44,593 bases of DNA from a virus. This document shows, piece by piece, positions 1 through 8,445 of the stretch (position 1 is its first letter; each line of letters opens with the position of its first letter). The DNA is taken from the IMG/VR virus record IMGVR_UViG_3300050821_002307, positions 1 through 44,593 of that record; one strand, 5' to 3'. Under the pieces are notes generated by a model. It worked only from the letters and a program-made list of their open reading frames with translations. It made no database searches and was not told the DNA's origin. The translations under genes and the position numbers were made by a program.

Positions 1-725
1 CGCGAACGCATCCGTGGATTGACCCCCTTACGCAAGACGCCGCCAACCCCTCGATACTGCTACGCGCCGCGCTCCGCAAATGGGGCGGCCTATGGGTATC
101 CAGGTTCGACAAACTCTCTCTCGACCTAGGGCAGGCGTTCGCCCGTAAGTCGTTCAATATCACGCAGACGCAAATGAAAGCTGCCTTACGTGAGGCCGGG
201 TTCACGGTTAAATTCTCGCCGACGCCGGCGAGCCGCGCCGCGTATCAAGCCGTGGTCGCCGAGCAAGTCAACCTCATCAAGTCGATTCCGGCCGAGTACC
301 TAAAAGCCGTCGAATCCAAGGTTTGGGGATCGGTCATGAAGGGCGCCGACATGCATACGCTGTCGGTCGATTTGCGCAAAACCTACGGCGTGACCCGCGA
401 CCGTGCGGCACTGATTTCGAGGGATCAGACAAATAAAGCCAAGGCCATCATTGAAAAAACGCGTCGAGAGGAACTCGGCATAACCGAGGCGTATTGGCAG
501 CACTCAGCCGGCGGCAAGGTACCGCGCGCAACCCACGTTGCGATGTCGGGGAAGCGTTACCGGCTGTCGGAAGGGATGTACGACAGCGCCGAGGGCAAGT
601 ATATTTTGCCGGGTGAGCTCATCAATTGCAGGTGCACTTCGAAAGCGATCATACCGGCATTTGATACGCAGGCGCCCGCGCGCGAGACCCCGCTGTTACG
701 TGCCGCGGCGGGGCGCGCTAGATAG
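1..725 (+). CDS. Phage head morphogenesis protein (Mu F / SPP1 gp7-like), 5' end missing
   Basis: The reading frame is open from the first full codon at position 3 through the first ATG at 174, and the residues before 174 look like normal protein, so the gene begins outside the window. The C-terminal part carries the Mu F signature: a W followed by R-A-T-H, then M-S-G-K-R, L-P-G-E and a final N-C-R-C. MuF-like proteins are minor capsid proteins placed after the portal and involved in head assembly or DNA injection. The small virion genes follow closely. That it is the last part of the missing portal-MuF pair is inferred from gene order. Confidence 0.85.
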   Translation, partial: RTHPWIDPLTQDAANPSILLRAALRKWGGLWVSRFDKLSLDLGQAFARKSFNITQTQMKAALREAGFTVKFSPTPASRAAYQAVVAEQVNLIKSIPAEYLKAVESKVWGSVMKGADMHTLSVDLRKTYGVTRDRAALISRDQTNKAKAIIEKTRREELGITEAYWQHSAGGKVPRATHVAMSGKRYRLSEGMYDSAEGKYILPGELINCRCTSKAIIPAFDTQAPARETPLLRAAAGRAR

Positions 726-754
726 CCGACAGCCGTTTAAGGTATGCTGCGAAA

Positions 755-1126
755 ATGAAAATCGCCTACGATCATATGGACCCCCGATGTATAGCGGGGC
801 GCAACGCCAAACAAGAGGGCCGGCCTCGCGTCGCGCCATATAGCGAAGATTTAGACCGGCGGCGATGGGAAGCAGCGTATGATTCCGCTGCTAGAATTGT
901 GATGCAAGTCGCGGACCCCGACGTGGAAATCAGCGAAGATTCAGCCATGGACGCACGTAAATACCCCTCTTACACGCTCGCCGATTTGGAGCGTTTCGTT
1001 GCCGAGGGTAAAGGCAACGCCGTTATGATTCAGGAAATCGCCGACCGCAAGAGCGGCGCAAGCCAAACGAAGGTTACCCCGCAGATTATCGGCGGCAAGG
1101 CGCAGGTAAAAGTCGGTCGGATGTAA
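755..1126 (+). CDS. Hypothetical small head-region protein
   Basis: A 123-residue soluble protein that I do not recognise by function. The C-terminal half has a Y-P-S-Y-T-L-x-x-L-E-R-F-V segment followed by G-K-G-N-A and Q-E-I-A-D-R, a pattern I associate with small proteins between MuF and protease genes in other phages. Its stop overlaps the start of the next gene (TAATG), so the two are translationally coupled. It lies in the head operon, so a role in head assembly is possible but not shown. Confidence 0.7.
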   Translation: MKIAYDHMDPRCIAGRNAKQEGRPRVAPYSEDLDRRRWEAAYDSAARIVMQVADPDVEISEDSAMDARKYPSYTLADLERFVAEGKGNAVMIQEIADRKSGASQTKVTPQIIGGKAQVKVGRM

Positions 1127-1305
1127 TGACCCCTGGATTTTACGTTACCTGTATCGACGAAGAAACCGACCGGCGGGCCGCGCTCGCAGGACCGTTCCAA
1201 ACTCATGACGAAGCACTGGCGCGCGTAGACGAGTGTCGCCGTGCGGCATGCGAGAAATACCCCGCCGCGCATTGGTATCTGTTCGGGACTGCCCGCGTGA
1301 CATAG
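1126..1305 (+). CDS. Small hypothetical protein (59 aa)
   Basis: ATG at 1126 overlaps the stop of the previous gene (TAATG) and the frame runs 59 codons to TAG at 1303-1305. The ending H-W-Y-L-F-G-T-A-R-V is a pattern seen in small virion-region proteins of other phages. No membrane segment or known domain is visible. The tight coupling and sensible amino-acid composition support it as real; function unknown. Confidence 0.6.
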   Translation: MTPGFYVTCIDEETDRRAALAGPFQTHDEALARVDECRRAACEKYPAAHWYLFGTARVT

Positions 1306-1333
1306 CGGGGCACGGTCGGCTACACTGCCAGGC

Positions 1334-2227
1334 ATGCCCTTAGAATCTGGAAAATCCAAGGCCGCGTTTTCGCATAACGTAGCTGCTGAAAAAAATGCCG
1401 GCAAGCCGACTAAACAGGCCGTGGCGATAGCCTATTCGAAACAGCGCGGCGACGCCGCCGACGAAGAAACCCGGTACAAGTCGCACGTCATCCGGCGCGA
1501 CGGCGCATCGTTCAATGTGTTCGATTCGAGCGGCCGGTATATCGGCAAGGCGCCGAGCATGGAGCGCGCGCAACGCATGGTCGACAGTGCCGTGTCGGGC
1601 AGCCGCGCGCGGGATTGCGACGTGGAGTACGACGAGGACGTAGAAAACGACTGCGCGGCCATGGACAGCGCGCGACGCCTAGCGTTCGATCGGCGCATGG
1701 AAACTATCGACGGGCATCTCGTGGTCACGGGCTGTCATATCACGAAGGCCAATGTCTGCCCCTACCTCGGCGCCGAAATCCCGAACAGCGAAGCACTCGG
1801 CCTCGACCCGTCGAAAATTTATAACCTGTATCGAGACGCCGCGGAAATTACAGCGGCGAAAGAAACTTACAACCGCGTCCCGTTGCTCATGCAGCACGTG
1901 GCCGTCAGTGCCGACAGCCCGCAGCAATTCCTGACCGTCGGCACTATCAGCAATGCGCGATTCACGCATCCCTACCTCGACGCGGACCTTACGATATGGA
2001 CGCGCGAGGGCATCGAAGCGATCGAGTCGGGCAAGCAACGCGAACTGTCGTGCGGCTATCGTTACGTGTGTGACTTGACCCCAGGCACGTCGCCCGAGGG
2101 CGATAAATACGACGGGCGCATGACACAAATCGTAGCCAACCACATTGCACTCGTCGAGGCCGGCAGGGCCGGGCCGGATGTCATGGTCGCCGATGCTGCC
2201 TTGCATATCGTTCGCCCGTTGTCGTAA
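1334..2227 (+). CDS. DUF2213 protein, probable prohead protease
   Basis: 297 residues. Residues 1-40 form a basic segment with G-K-P-T-K-Q-A-V-A-I-A-Y-S, common in phage and bacterial proteins of unknown role; residues about 110-290 match the DUF2213 pattern. Three positions fit the Ser/His/His arrangement of herpes/HK97-type prohead proteases: His188 (L-L-M-Q-H), Ser239 (E-L-S-C-G-Y) and His270 (A-N-H-I-A-L-V-E). DUF2213 genes lie between MuF and the major capsid gene, as here, and are thought to process the scaffold. The catalytic assignment is my inference from motif spacing. A Lys/Asp-rich scaffold candidate follows at once. Confidence 0.75.
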   Translation: MPLESGKSKAAFSHNVAAEKNAGKPTKQAVAIAYSKQRGDAADEETRYKSHVIRRDGASFNVFDSSGRYIGKAPSMERAQRMVDSAVSGSRARDCDVEYDEDVENDCAAMDSARRLAFDRRMETIDGHLVVTGCHITKANVCPYLGAEIPNSEALGLDPSKIYNLYRDAAEITAAKETYNRVPLLMQHVAVSADSPQQFLTVGTISNARFTHPYLDADLTIWTREGIEAIESGKQRELSCGYRYVCDLTPGTSPEGDKYDGRMTQIVANHIALVEAGRAGPDVMVADAALHIVRPLS

Positions 2228-2277
2228 TATCGTCGCTACTGAGATTTCTGTCACACTTCCCACGGAACACGAAACCC

Positions 2278-2931
2278 ATGAAATTGTCCAAAGTTGCCGC
2301 GGCCGTTGCCGCCCTCCTCGCCACCGACGCAAAGCCGACGGAAGCGCAAATCATGGCCGCGTGTATCGCAGCCGACAAAAAGGGTAAGGACGAGGGCGGT
2401 TTGGGCCCGGTCGAAATCGAGAACAAGGCGAAGGACAAGGCCAAAGACGCGAAGGACGATCCCGAGAGCACCAACGACGAATTCCCCGAGAAGGACGACA
2501 AGGCGAAGGATTCGAAGGACGACGATAAGGCCGAGGACGAGGATTACGTCGATGGCATGGACGACATCCAGCCCAAGAAATCCGCGAACGGAAATTCAGG
2601 TGCCGGCGGCGCTGAGCCCGCGAAGGACAAAAAGGGAATGGACGCCGCTGGCGTTGCGGCCCTGATTGCCGCGAACGATGCCAAGCACGTGGCAGCGCGC
2701 GAAGTTGAGCCGATTTTGGGCGTGGTCGCGTACGACTCGGCCGCGGCTTACTACGGCGCAGCCCTGGCGAAACTCGGTGTGGATACTGCCGGCGTCCCTG
2801 CCGCAGCGTTCCCCGCCATGCTCAAGCTGGCCGTCCGCACCGTCGAGGCGCAGACGCCGACCATGGCGAGCGACGCCGCCCGCGTTACCGGAATGGCCGG
2901 CGCGATCAAGGGTTACAACCGCCTTTCGTAA
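2278..2931 (+). CDS. Acidic/charged protein, candidate head scaffold
   Basis: 217 residues. Residues about 35-105 are a run of Lys, Asp and Glu (K-D-K-A-K-D-A-K type repeats) likely to be helical or disordered; residues 110-215 are Ala-rich and helical. In related phages this region is fused to the C-terminus of the DUF2213 protein, so here the protease and the scaffold-like part appear as two genes. Composition, and position just before cement and capsid genes, suggest a scaffold removed during maturation. The start has no strong Shine-Dalgarno sequence. Confidence 0.6.
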   Translation: MKLSKVAAAVAALLATDAKPTEAQIMAACIAADKKGKDEGGLGPVEIENKAKDKAKDAKDDPESTNDEFPEKDDKAKDSKDDDKAEDEDYVDGMDDIQPKKSANGNSGAGGAEPAKDKKGMDAAGVAALIAANDAKHVAAREVEPILGVVAYDSAAAYYGAALAKLGVDTAGVPAAAFPAMLKLAVRTVEAQTPTMASDAARVTGMAGAIKGYNRLS

Positions 2932-2971
2932 GGCTCAAATTTTCTCGGATCAATAGACAGGAACAGCAAAC

Positions 2972-3877
2972 ATGCCCTTTCAAAAGACGATCAACAACAC
3001 TCAGGCGCCCGGCGTCGCTGGCGATTTCGCAAGCACCAACCCGTTTTCGTCTGTACTCGCGGGCCCGGGTGCGCTCGTCGCGCCGGCCGGCGGCTTGGTC
3101 GTGGGGAACTTCGCTTGGGTCGGCCCTGCCGGTCAAGTGTCGCAGTCCTATCAGGCCGGTTGGCAGATTGGATTTCTGGGCCGCAATGAGCAAGCGCTGA
3201 TTACCGAATTCTTGGGCGAATCCACGTTGGTTGTCCCCGAGGGTTTCATGGTCACGCTGTTCGACGGCGGCGATTTCTGGGCGTACTTTGCCGACGGTGC
3301 AACCGCCTTGGCGACGGTGTACGCCGACGAAGATACGGGCGCCCCGCAGATGCAATCCACGAATTCGTTCACGGGTTCAGTGGGCTTCGCGGGTACCGCG
3401 TCGTTCGCAACCAATGTCATGACCGTGGTTACTCAGACTGCCGGCAGCATCATCGAAGTCGGCGACGTCGTGACATCCGCGACCGTTGCGAGCGGCACGA
3501 CCGTTACCGCGCTGTTGTCCGGTACTCCGGGCGCAGTCGGCAGCACATATTCGCTCAGCACTTCGCCGGGCACCATTGTGACGCAGGCGGCCACGACCGC
3601 AAGTTCCACGTTGAACGTGACAGCGGTCGCCAATGGCGGCCTATCGATCGGCGATGTCATTTCCGGAAGCGGCGTGACGGCCGGCACGCAGATTGCCAGT
3701 TTCGGCACGGGAACCGGCGGCGTGGGCACATACGGGTTGCTCATCCCGGGCGGCGTTCCGTTCCACACTGCGTCTGAAACGATCACGGGGCCGTCGAACA
3801 TTTCGAGCGGTTTCACGGTCGGACCGATCACCCTGGCGGGCGCGGGCGTTGCCAAGATCAGCGCGAACGTAACCTAA
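2972..3877 (+). CDS. Structural cement (capsid decoration) protein, gp24-like, with internal Gly/Thr-rich repeats
   Basis: 301 residues. The N-terminal 125 residues match the cement family: M-P-F-Q start, [21 protein letters not shown], then [10 protein letters not shown] and Y-A-D-E-D-T-G. The usual short C-terminal strand (G-F-T-V-G, then G-V-A-K-I-S) is found only at residues 280-300, so about 130 residues have been inserted in a surface loop. The insert holds two copies of the Gly/Thr-rich domain described separately. Cement proteins bind the capsid lattice and stabilise it after expansion. An AGGAAC ribosome site precedes the ATG; the major capsid gene follows. Confidence 0.8.
   Translation: MPFQKTINNTQAPGVAGDFASTNPFSSVLAGPGALVAPAGGLVVGNFAWVGPAGQVSQSYQAGWQIGFLGRNEQALITEFLGESTLVVPEGFMVTLFDGGDFWAYFADGATALATVYADEDTGAPQMQSTNSFTGSVGFAGTASFATNVMTVVTQTAGSIIEVGDVVTSATVASGTTVTALLSGTPGAVGSTYSLSTSPGTIVTQAATTASSTLNVTAVANGGLSIGDVISGSGVTAGTQIASFGTGTGGVGTYGLLIPGGVPFHTASETITGPSNISSGFTVGPITLAGAGVAKISANVT
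3395..3787 (+). repeat. Two Gly/Thr-rich domain copies inside the cement protein
   Basis: Residues 142-208 and 212-272 of the cement protein carry the pattern T-x-x-x-x-G-x-L-x-x-G-D-V-(x)-S-x-x-x-V-x-x-G-T, followed in copy 2 by [10 protein letters not shown]. The same pattern lies inside the DUF4054 adaptor and the DUF3383 sheath. It is probably a beta-rich surface domain; its function is unknown to me. Confidence 0.7.
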
Positions 3878-3913
3878 TTTTTGATTTGAACTGAAGTACA
3901 GGAAACAGCAAAC

Positions 3914-4948
3914 ATGACCCGCATTGCAATCGACCACGCCGACCTTGGCCGCCGTTATGGAATTCATTTCATGTCGGGGCTTATGCAGGAAGCGCGCGGC
4001 ATGGAACTCATGAACCGCTCAATCGGGTTCGACGCACAGCCGACGCTTATCACTGCGGCGAATGCGGGCATCCCGTCGCTGTTCACGACCTACGTGGACC
4101 CGGCGATTATCGAAGTGCTCGTGAGCCCGACCAAGGCCGCCGAACTGTACGGCGAAACCAAAAAGGGTACTTGGGTCGACGATACCGCCATGTTCTTGAT
4201 GGCCGAGCGTACCGGCGAAGTCGCCAGCTACGGCGATTTTTCGCAGGACGGAATGTCGAACAGCAATGAGAATTTCCCTCAGCGGCAGTCGTACCACTAC
4301 CAAACGAACACTCGTTGGGGTGAGCGCGAACTCGCGCGGGCGGCAGCGGCCAAGATTGACAAGGCCAACCAAGTCAACATGGCGTCGGCCCTGGCACTGA
4401 AAAAATTCCAGAATTTGACGTACCTGTACGGTGTGGCCGGATTGCAGAACTACGGCGGAACGAACGACCCGTCGCTTCCGAACCCGATCGCCGTGACCGG
4501 GACATGGTTTGGCGCGGCCGGCGATTTCATCTACGCCGACGTGCTGCGCCTAGTCCAGCAAATCGTCGCGCAGGGCAACGGCTTGATTGATGCCGAAACC
4601 CCGTACACGCTCGGCATATCGCCCGGCAACGTGATGAATTTCAACAACACGAACCTGTACAACGTGAACGTGTACACGCTCATCAAGACGAATTTCCCCA
4701 ACATCAAGATTGTGACTGTGCCTGAATTCGCCATCAACGGCGGCGGCGGCGCGGGCGGAACGGAGTTCGTACAGTTGATCGCGGACAACGTCGAGGGTCA
4801 GCGGACCGTCGAGGCCGGGTTTACTGAAAAGATGCGCGCCCACGCGATCGTGACCAAGACGAGCTCGTGGGAGCAGAAAAAGAGCCAAGGCTCATGGGGA
4901 ACTATCGTCTATCGGCCCGTTTTTGTGAGTGCAATGGTGGGGGCGTAA
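3914..4948 (+). CDS. Major capsid protein (DUF2184 type, HK97 fold expected)
   Basis: 344 residues, the usual length for DUF2184 major capsid proteins. Visible family features are F-D-A-Q-P near residue 40, the central Y-G-E-T-K-K-G-T-W segment, G-D-F-S-Q-D-G, Q-R-Q-S-Y-H-Y-Q-T, Y-G-V-A-G-L-Q-N-Y-G and the C-terminal G-S-W-G-T-I-V-Y-R-P. It is placed after scaffold and cement genes with an AGGAAA ribosome site just upstream. It forms the hexamers and pentamers of the head. The stop is 2 nt from the stop of an HNH gene on the other strand. Confidence 0.9.
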   Translation: MTRIAIDHADLGRRYGIHFMSGLMQEARGMELMNRSIGFDAQPTLITAANAGIPSLFTTYVDPAIIEVLVSPTKAAELYGETKKGTWVDDTAMFLMAERTGEVASYGDFSQDGMSNSNENFPQRQSYHYQTNTRWGERELARAAAAKIDKANQVNMASALALKKFQNLTYLYGVAGLQNYGGTNDPSLPNPIAVTGTWFGAAGDFIYADVLRLVQQIVAQGNGLIDAETPYTLGISPGNVMNFNNTNLYNVNVYTLIKTNFPNIKIVTVPEFAINGGGGAGGTEFVQLIADNVEGQRTVEAGFTEKMRAHAIVTKTSSWEQKKSQGSWGTIVYRPVFVSAMVGA

Positions 4949-4950
4949 GC

Positions 4951-5517
4951 CTACGGCATATCCGGCCACCGACGATTACCTTTGCGTAAATTGTCGGTGG
5001 CCGTTTCGATTTGAAGATTTCCCGCCCAGTGAAGTCCGCACACGAGCGGATTCTTAAGGGGCACAATGTGATCTACGTGAACGTCAAGGCCCTCACGGCG
5101 CAATTGCAACGCCTCCTCGTGTATCTTCAGGCAGTCTGCGTAAACGTACCATTTCGGCGTAGCTTTTCGCTCAATTGCGCGGCGGCGGGCATTGCACTCT
5201 CTGACGGCCGCCGGGTTGCGCCGCTGCCAATCTCGTACGGTTTGAATTTCTCGGGTCGGGTCGGCGGCATATCGTTTTCGTTTATTTTCACAGATACGTT
5301 CGCGCGCCGCGGCGTACCGTTCCGAGTGATAGCCCGGTCGGCTCTTGCGTGTCTTGCCGTCTACCGCGAGGCATACCGTACAGTTCGTAGTACTTACCAA
5401 TCGCGGCGCTATATGTCCGTTTTTGCAAGGCCAACCGGTTTCATAGTGCCGGCGACCGGCGGCGCGCGCCGCCTCGCGCAACGGCCCCGCGTGTTGCTGA
5501 CGTTTGGTGAGTGCCAT
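4951..5517 (-). CDS. HNH homing-type endonuclease inserted in the head operon
   Basis: 188 residues. An N-terminal zinc-finger motif (Cys31, His35, Cys46, Cys49 in G-W-P-C-K-N-G-H ... C-T-V-C) precedes a basic linker and a C-terminal HNH site: V-D-H-I-V-P-L-K (Asp149, His150), G-L-H-W-A-G-N-L-Q, and N-L-R-K-G-N near the end. It runs against the late operon, between capsid and second cement gene, as expected for a mobile intron-less homing gene. Its ATG shares the palindrome CATG (5515-5518) with the start of the plus-strand neighbour. The frame stays open upstream to about 6072, but that part is a shadow of the neighbour. An upstream ATG at 5532 is an alternative start. Confidence 0.8.
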   Translation of the reverse strand: MALTKRQQHAGPLREAARAAGRRHYETGWPCKNGHIAPRLVSTTNCTVCLAVDGKTRKSRPGYHSERYAAARERICENKRKRYAADPTREIQTVRDWQRRNPAAVRECNARRRAIERKATPKWYVYADCLKIHEEALQLRREGLDVHVDHIVPLKNPLVCGLHWAGNLQIETATDNLRKGNRRWPDMP

Positions 5518-6112
5518 GTCTAATTGTGGCATAAGCCGACCATTGCCGCAACTATTTGGCGCGTATGAAGGGGCGTTCGCATCCGCCCCCCTCCTACAGA
5601 ATCTCGAACTGCGGGCGCCGTTCGCGTCGGTCACGGGCGGCCCGGGCGCCCCGCGGTCAAATACCCCCGGGACGATCCAAGGCCGTTTCGGTTGGCTGAA
5701 CTCGGCCACGGGTCTCGTGAACAATACTCGCGTCGCGTCCGATGACGTGGCCGGCGTGGTCGTCCCGTTCCGCAACATGAATGCGGCCAATGGCGGCGTT
5801 GTGGGCGGCCCTCGGGGCCTCGCCGGGCCGCGCGCCTCGTGGTCGTGGCAGTTTCTTGACCCGACCGTCGCGCCGTGTGGCGGCCTCCGTGTGCGCCCGG
5901 GCCTCGTGGTCACGCTGCATGCCCGCGGTAATTTTTGGATGAGATTCGCGGCCGGCGCGTTGTACGGCGACCACGTGTACGCGTCACTCGTGGACGGGCA
6001 AGCCATATCGGGGCCGGCCGCGAATACCGAATTGACGCCGTTTCGGGTATGCTCAATTGCTGCGCCGGGCAACCTGGCGATTGTTTCGAGTAGTGCGATT
6101 TTTACACCCTAG
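5516..6112 (+). CDS. Second cement-like (gp24-like) structural protein
   Basis: 198 residues from ATG 5516, with GGTGA 5 nt upstream; an earlier TTG at 5504 is less likely. It resembles the first cement protein in layout: G-R-F-G-W near residue 60, then V-R-P-G-L-V-V-T-L-H-A-R-G-N-F-W and V-Y-A-S-L-V-D-G, matching [16 protein letters not shown] and V-Y-A-D-E-D-T-G of the protein at 2972. I infer a diverged paralogue that may decorate another site of the head. No Gly/Thr-rich insert is present here. Confidence 0.6.
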   Translation: MSNCGISRPLPQLFGAYEGAFASAPLLQNLELRAPFASVTGGPGAPRSNTPGTIQGRFGWLNSATGLVNNTRVASDDVAGVVVPFRNMNAANGGVVGGPRGLAGPRASWSWQFLDPTVAPCGGLRVRPGLVVTLHARGNFWMRFAAGALYGDHVYASLVDGQAISGPAANTELTPFRVCSIAAPGNLAIVSSSAIFTP

Positions 6113-6127
6113 ATAGGAGTTTGGACC

Positions 6128-6661
6128 ATGGCAGAAGCGAAACGAGAACCGGCGATAACGCCGACACAAATCGAGACGCCGAAACGCGTCACGGGCGAAA
6201 CCGTGATTATTGGCTGCAAGCTACCGTCAGGCATTACGCTTGAGGTTGGCTTACAGACGCTCGAAAAAACCCCGGACGGGAAGTACTTCACCATGGTGAA
6301 GCGTCTCGACAATTACGAGCGGATCGTGCTTAAAGGCTGGCACCACCACAATACGACCGGATTGCAAATGCCCGCCGGCGTGAATTCCGATCGGCCGTTT
6401 CTCAACTACGGCGTGAGCAAAGCCGCATGGGATCAATGGAAGTCTGAGCACGCCAAGTCATGGCTACTCAAGAATGAAATTCTGTTCGAAGCGGCCAATG
6501 CGGCCGACGCGCAAGTTAAAGCCATGGATGCCGCGCAGGCGCCGGCCATTCTCGCGCCGATCAAGCTCGTCAAAAACAAGGACGGCGAAGAGCGGCCCGC
6601 GATTGACGGCAAGCCGATCAAGGACGTCGAAACGGCCGATTTCAAAAAGGAACGAGGCTAA
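6128..6661 (+). CDS. Hypothetical structural-region protein
   Basis: 177 residues with a good ribosome site (AGGAG 5' of the ATG). The first half is beta-like (G-E-T-V-I-I-G-C-K-L-P-S-G, then K-R-L-D-N-Y-E-R-I-V-L-K-G-W-H-H-H); the second is helical and charged. I do not recognise the family. It lies between cement paralogue and head-tail adaptor, with 3 nt to the next gene, so it is probably a head or neck component. Confidence 0.65.
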   Translation: MAEAKREPAITPTQIETPKRVTGETVIIGCKLPSGITLEVGLQTLEKTPDGKYFTMVKRLDNYERIVLKGWHHHNTTGLQMPAGVNSDRPFLNYGVSKAAWDQWKSEHAKSWLLKNEILFEAANAADAQVKAMDAAQAPAILAPIKLVKNKDGEERPAIDGKPIKDVETADFKKERG

Positions 6662-6664
6662 GCC

Positions 6665-7414
6665 ATGCCCGTGAATCCGTGTACGACTGTCCAACCCGTG
6701 TTCGGCGTCGTCAGCTATTCGGCGGCCGAATTCTTGGCGTCGTATCCGGAATTCACGGGCATCAATTTCGCGACGCCGCAGTCCATCGCAAATGATTTCG
6801 TGGGCGCGACGTTCCTATTAAACAATACGTGCTGTTCGCGCGTGCGCGACGCGAATCAACGCATGTTTTTGCTGTACCTACTGACGGCCCATATAGCGAC
6901 GATTTTCCAGGGCGTCAATGACGGTGGCGTGGGATCGCCGGCATTCACAGGCGCGGGGTCGATTGCCGGGACGGTACTGACCGTCACGCAGGCGACGCAG
7001 GGTACGCTTGTCGTCGGCTCGGCGCTGTACGACGGTCCGGCGGGTACAATCGTGCCTGGCACGACCATTGCCAGCCTCGGTACAGGCACGGGCGGCATCG
7101 GGACGTACAACCTCAACGTATCGCAAACGGTCGCGTCTGAGCCGTTCATAGTGCCTGGCGTGCCGAATGTGTCGCCGCCCCTCGGCATCGTGGGCCGGAT
7201 CAATCAGGCGGCCGAGGGCGATGTATCGGTATCCAGCGAATGGCAAGCCCCGCCAAACGCGAATCAGGCGTATTTCATCCAGACGAAATACGGCGCACAA
7301 TACTATACTTTAACAGCGAAGTACCGTACTATGATCGCGATACCGGCACCGCCGGATGCGTACGGGGTTGGATATGGCGCGCCGTTTGGACCTTTCGGGC
7401 CGGGTTTTCGGTAA
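6665..7414 (+). CDS. Head-tail adaptor (DUF4054) with an internal Gly/Thr-rich insertion
   Basis: 249 residues. Residues 17-86 show the DUF4054 N-terminal half (F-L-A-S-Y-P-E-F, A-N-D-F-V-G-A-T, Y-L-L-T-A-H-I-A) and residues 171-240 the second half (G-I-V-G-R-I-N-Q-A-A-E-G-D-V-S-V-S, Y-F-I-Q-T-K-Y-G, Y-R-T-M). A domain of about 65 residues splits them. DUF4054 proteins form the connector ring under the portal. The stop lies inside the start region of the next, endonuclease-like gene. Confidence 0.8.
   Translation: MPVNPCTTVQPVFGVVSYSAAEFLASYPEFTGINFATPQSIANDFVGATFLLNNTCCSRVRDANQRMFLLYLLTAHIATIFQGVNDGGVGSPAFTGAGSIAGTVLTVTQATQGTLVVGSALYDGPAGTIVPGTTIASLGTGTGGIGTYNLNVSQTVASEPFIVPGVPNVSPPLGIVGRINQAAEGDVSVSSEWQAPPNANQAYFIQTKYGAQYYTLTAKYRTMIAIPAPPDAYGVGYGAPFGPFGPGFR
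6953..7150 (+). repeat. Gly/Thr-rich domain copy inside the DUF4054 adaptor
   Basis: Residues 97-162: G-A-G-S-I-A-G-T-V-L-T-V-T, then G-T-L-V-V-G-S-A-L, V-P-G-T-T-I-A-S-L-G-T-G-T-G-G-I-G-T-Y and S-Q-T-V-A-S. It interrupts an otherwise continuous domain, so it is an insertion and not a fusion at an end. Confidence 0.7.
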
Positions 7415-7940
7415 ATGGACGGCGATAGAACGCAGCCCCGACTCAGGGTATTGGAAATGCCGATGCACTTGCGGCATAGAAAATTTTATTCCGGTGTCCA
7501 ATTTGACGACGGGCAAAAGCACGGCATGCGTAAAGTGCGGCCATAAAGGCGACGGGAACGGAGCGCGACATGCGGCGTTACGTCGTAATGGCGAGCACGC
7601 CGAACGTAGCCGCACGAACGAATATTTACAGGCGGCAGCGTGCAAGAGTCGCGCAAAAATAGCCGGTCTAGCGTTTGGTTTTGCGTCAGTGTCTGAATGC
7701 GCGCAATGGATTCGGGCGAATACTCCGACAGTCTGTCCCGTACTAGGAATCCCGTTAATCAGGGGAATTGGCGCGCGGCATGGATTTCGCAATAACGCCC
7801 CCAGTGTAGATAGGGTAGACTCTAAAAATGGGTATGTTTCCGGGAACATGCAGGTAATTAGCTTTCGGGCCAACGCCATGAAAAACGACGCGACACAAGA
7901 TGAGTTAGAACGATTCGCGCGGTGGGTTCTCCGTGGCTAG
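7374..7940 (+). CDS. Small homing-endonuclease-like protein (zinc ribbon plus S-V-D-R motif)
   Basis: 188 residues from ATG 7374 (a frame-compatible ATG at 7356 also exists). The N-terminus has the form D-L-S-G-R-V-F-G-K-W-T, then W-K-C-R-C-T-C-G and C-V-K-C-G, the zinc ribbon that often precedes phage HNH domains. The C-terminal half has C-P-V-L-G-I-P-L and P-S-V-D-R-V-D-S-K-N-G-Y, a pattern found in phage endonuclease-like ORFs and again at 26692. It overlaps the adaptor stop and the next gene start, as mobile genes wedged into a late operon do. Nuclease activity is inferred. Confidence 0.65.
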   Translation: MARRLDLSGRVFGKWTAIERSPDSGYWKCRCTCGIENFIPVSNLTTGKSTACVKCGHKGDGNGARHAALRRNGEHAERSRTNEYLQAAACKSRAKIAGLAFGFASVSECAQWIRANTPTVCPVLGIPLIRGIGARHGFRNNAPSVDRVDSKNGYVSGNMQVISFRANAMKNDATQDELERFARWVLRG

Positions 7941-8445
7941 CCGCAATCACGTCGTGGGCGGCAAGAAACTTGCCCTCGCGCTGAAATCTATCGAGCACAA
8001 AATCACGAACGCGGGCGTATTGCGCATGGGGTTTTTAGAGGGCGCGAAGTACCCCGAGCGTACGAACGCCCGATTCCTAAAGGCCGTCGGCAGCAACGCG
8101 ACGCCTACGGTTCAGCCCGCGCTGTCGATTGCGCAAGTCGCGTTTTGGAATGAGTACGGCACGACCCGCGCGCCCGCGCGCCCGGCGTTCCGGACGACGA
8201 TTCAGAAGAATTCGAAAACGTGGGGCGACCGTCTCGGCAAGGCCGTAGTCGCCATGAATTATGACGGGCAAAAAGCGCTCGGCCTCCTCGGGCAATCCAT
8301 GCGGGACGATCTTGAGAGTGAAATTGCGCAATGGACGAGCCCGGGTAATGCGGCCCTCACTATCAAAATCAAGGGTTTCGATAAGCCCCTCGTCGACTCG
8401 GGCGACATGCAGCGGGCCCCTGACTACGAGGTTAAGGCGAAATGA
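7933..8445 (+). CDS. Neck/minor tail protein (HK97 gp10-like candidate)
   Basis: 170 residues from GTG 7933, inside the end of the preceding gene. The segment V-A-F-W-N-E-Y-G-T-T-R-A-P-A-R-P-A-F is typical of gp10-like and virion-morphogenesis neck proteins, followed by a helical region and an L-V-D-S-G-D-M-Q end. These proteins close the connector or join the tail. It ends with an ATGA overlap onto the next gene. Confidence 0.65.
   Translation: MASRNHVVGGKKLALALKSIEHKITNAGVLRMGFLEGAKYPERTNARFLKAVGSNATPTVQPALSIAQVAFWNEYGTTRAPARPAFRTTIQKNSKTWGDRLGKAVVAMNYDGQKALGLLGQSMRDDLESEIAQWTSPGNAALTIKIKGFDKPLVDSGDMQRAPDYEVKAK

Noticed and set aside
5518-6072. Upstream part of the long minus-strand frame continuing the HNH gene
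   Set aside because: It is antisense to the cement paralogue, has no recognisable sequence, and the HNH protein is complete from 5517.
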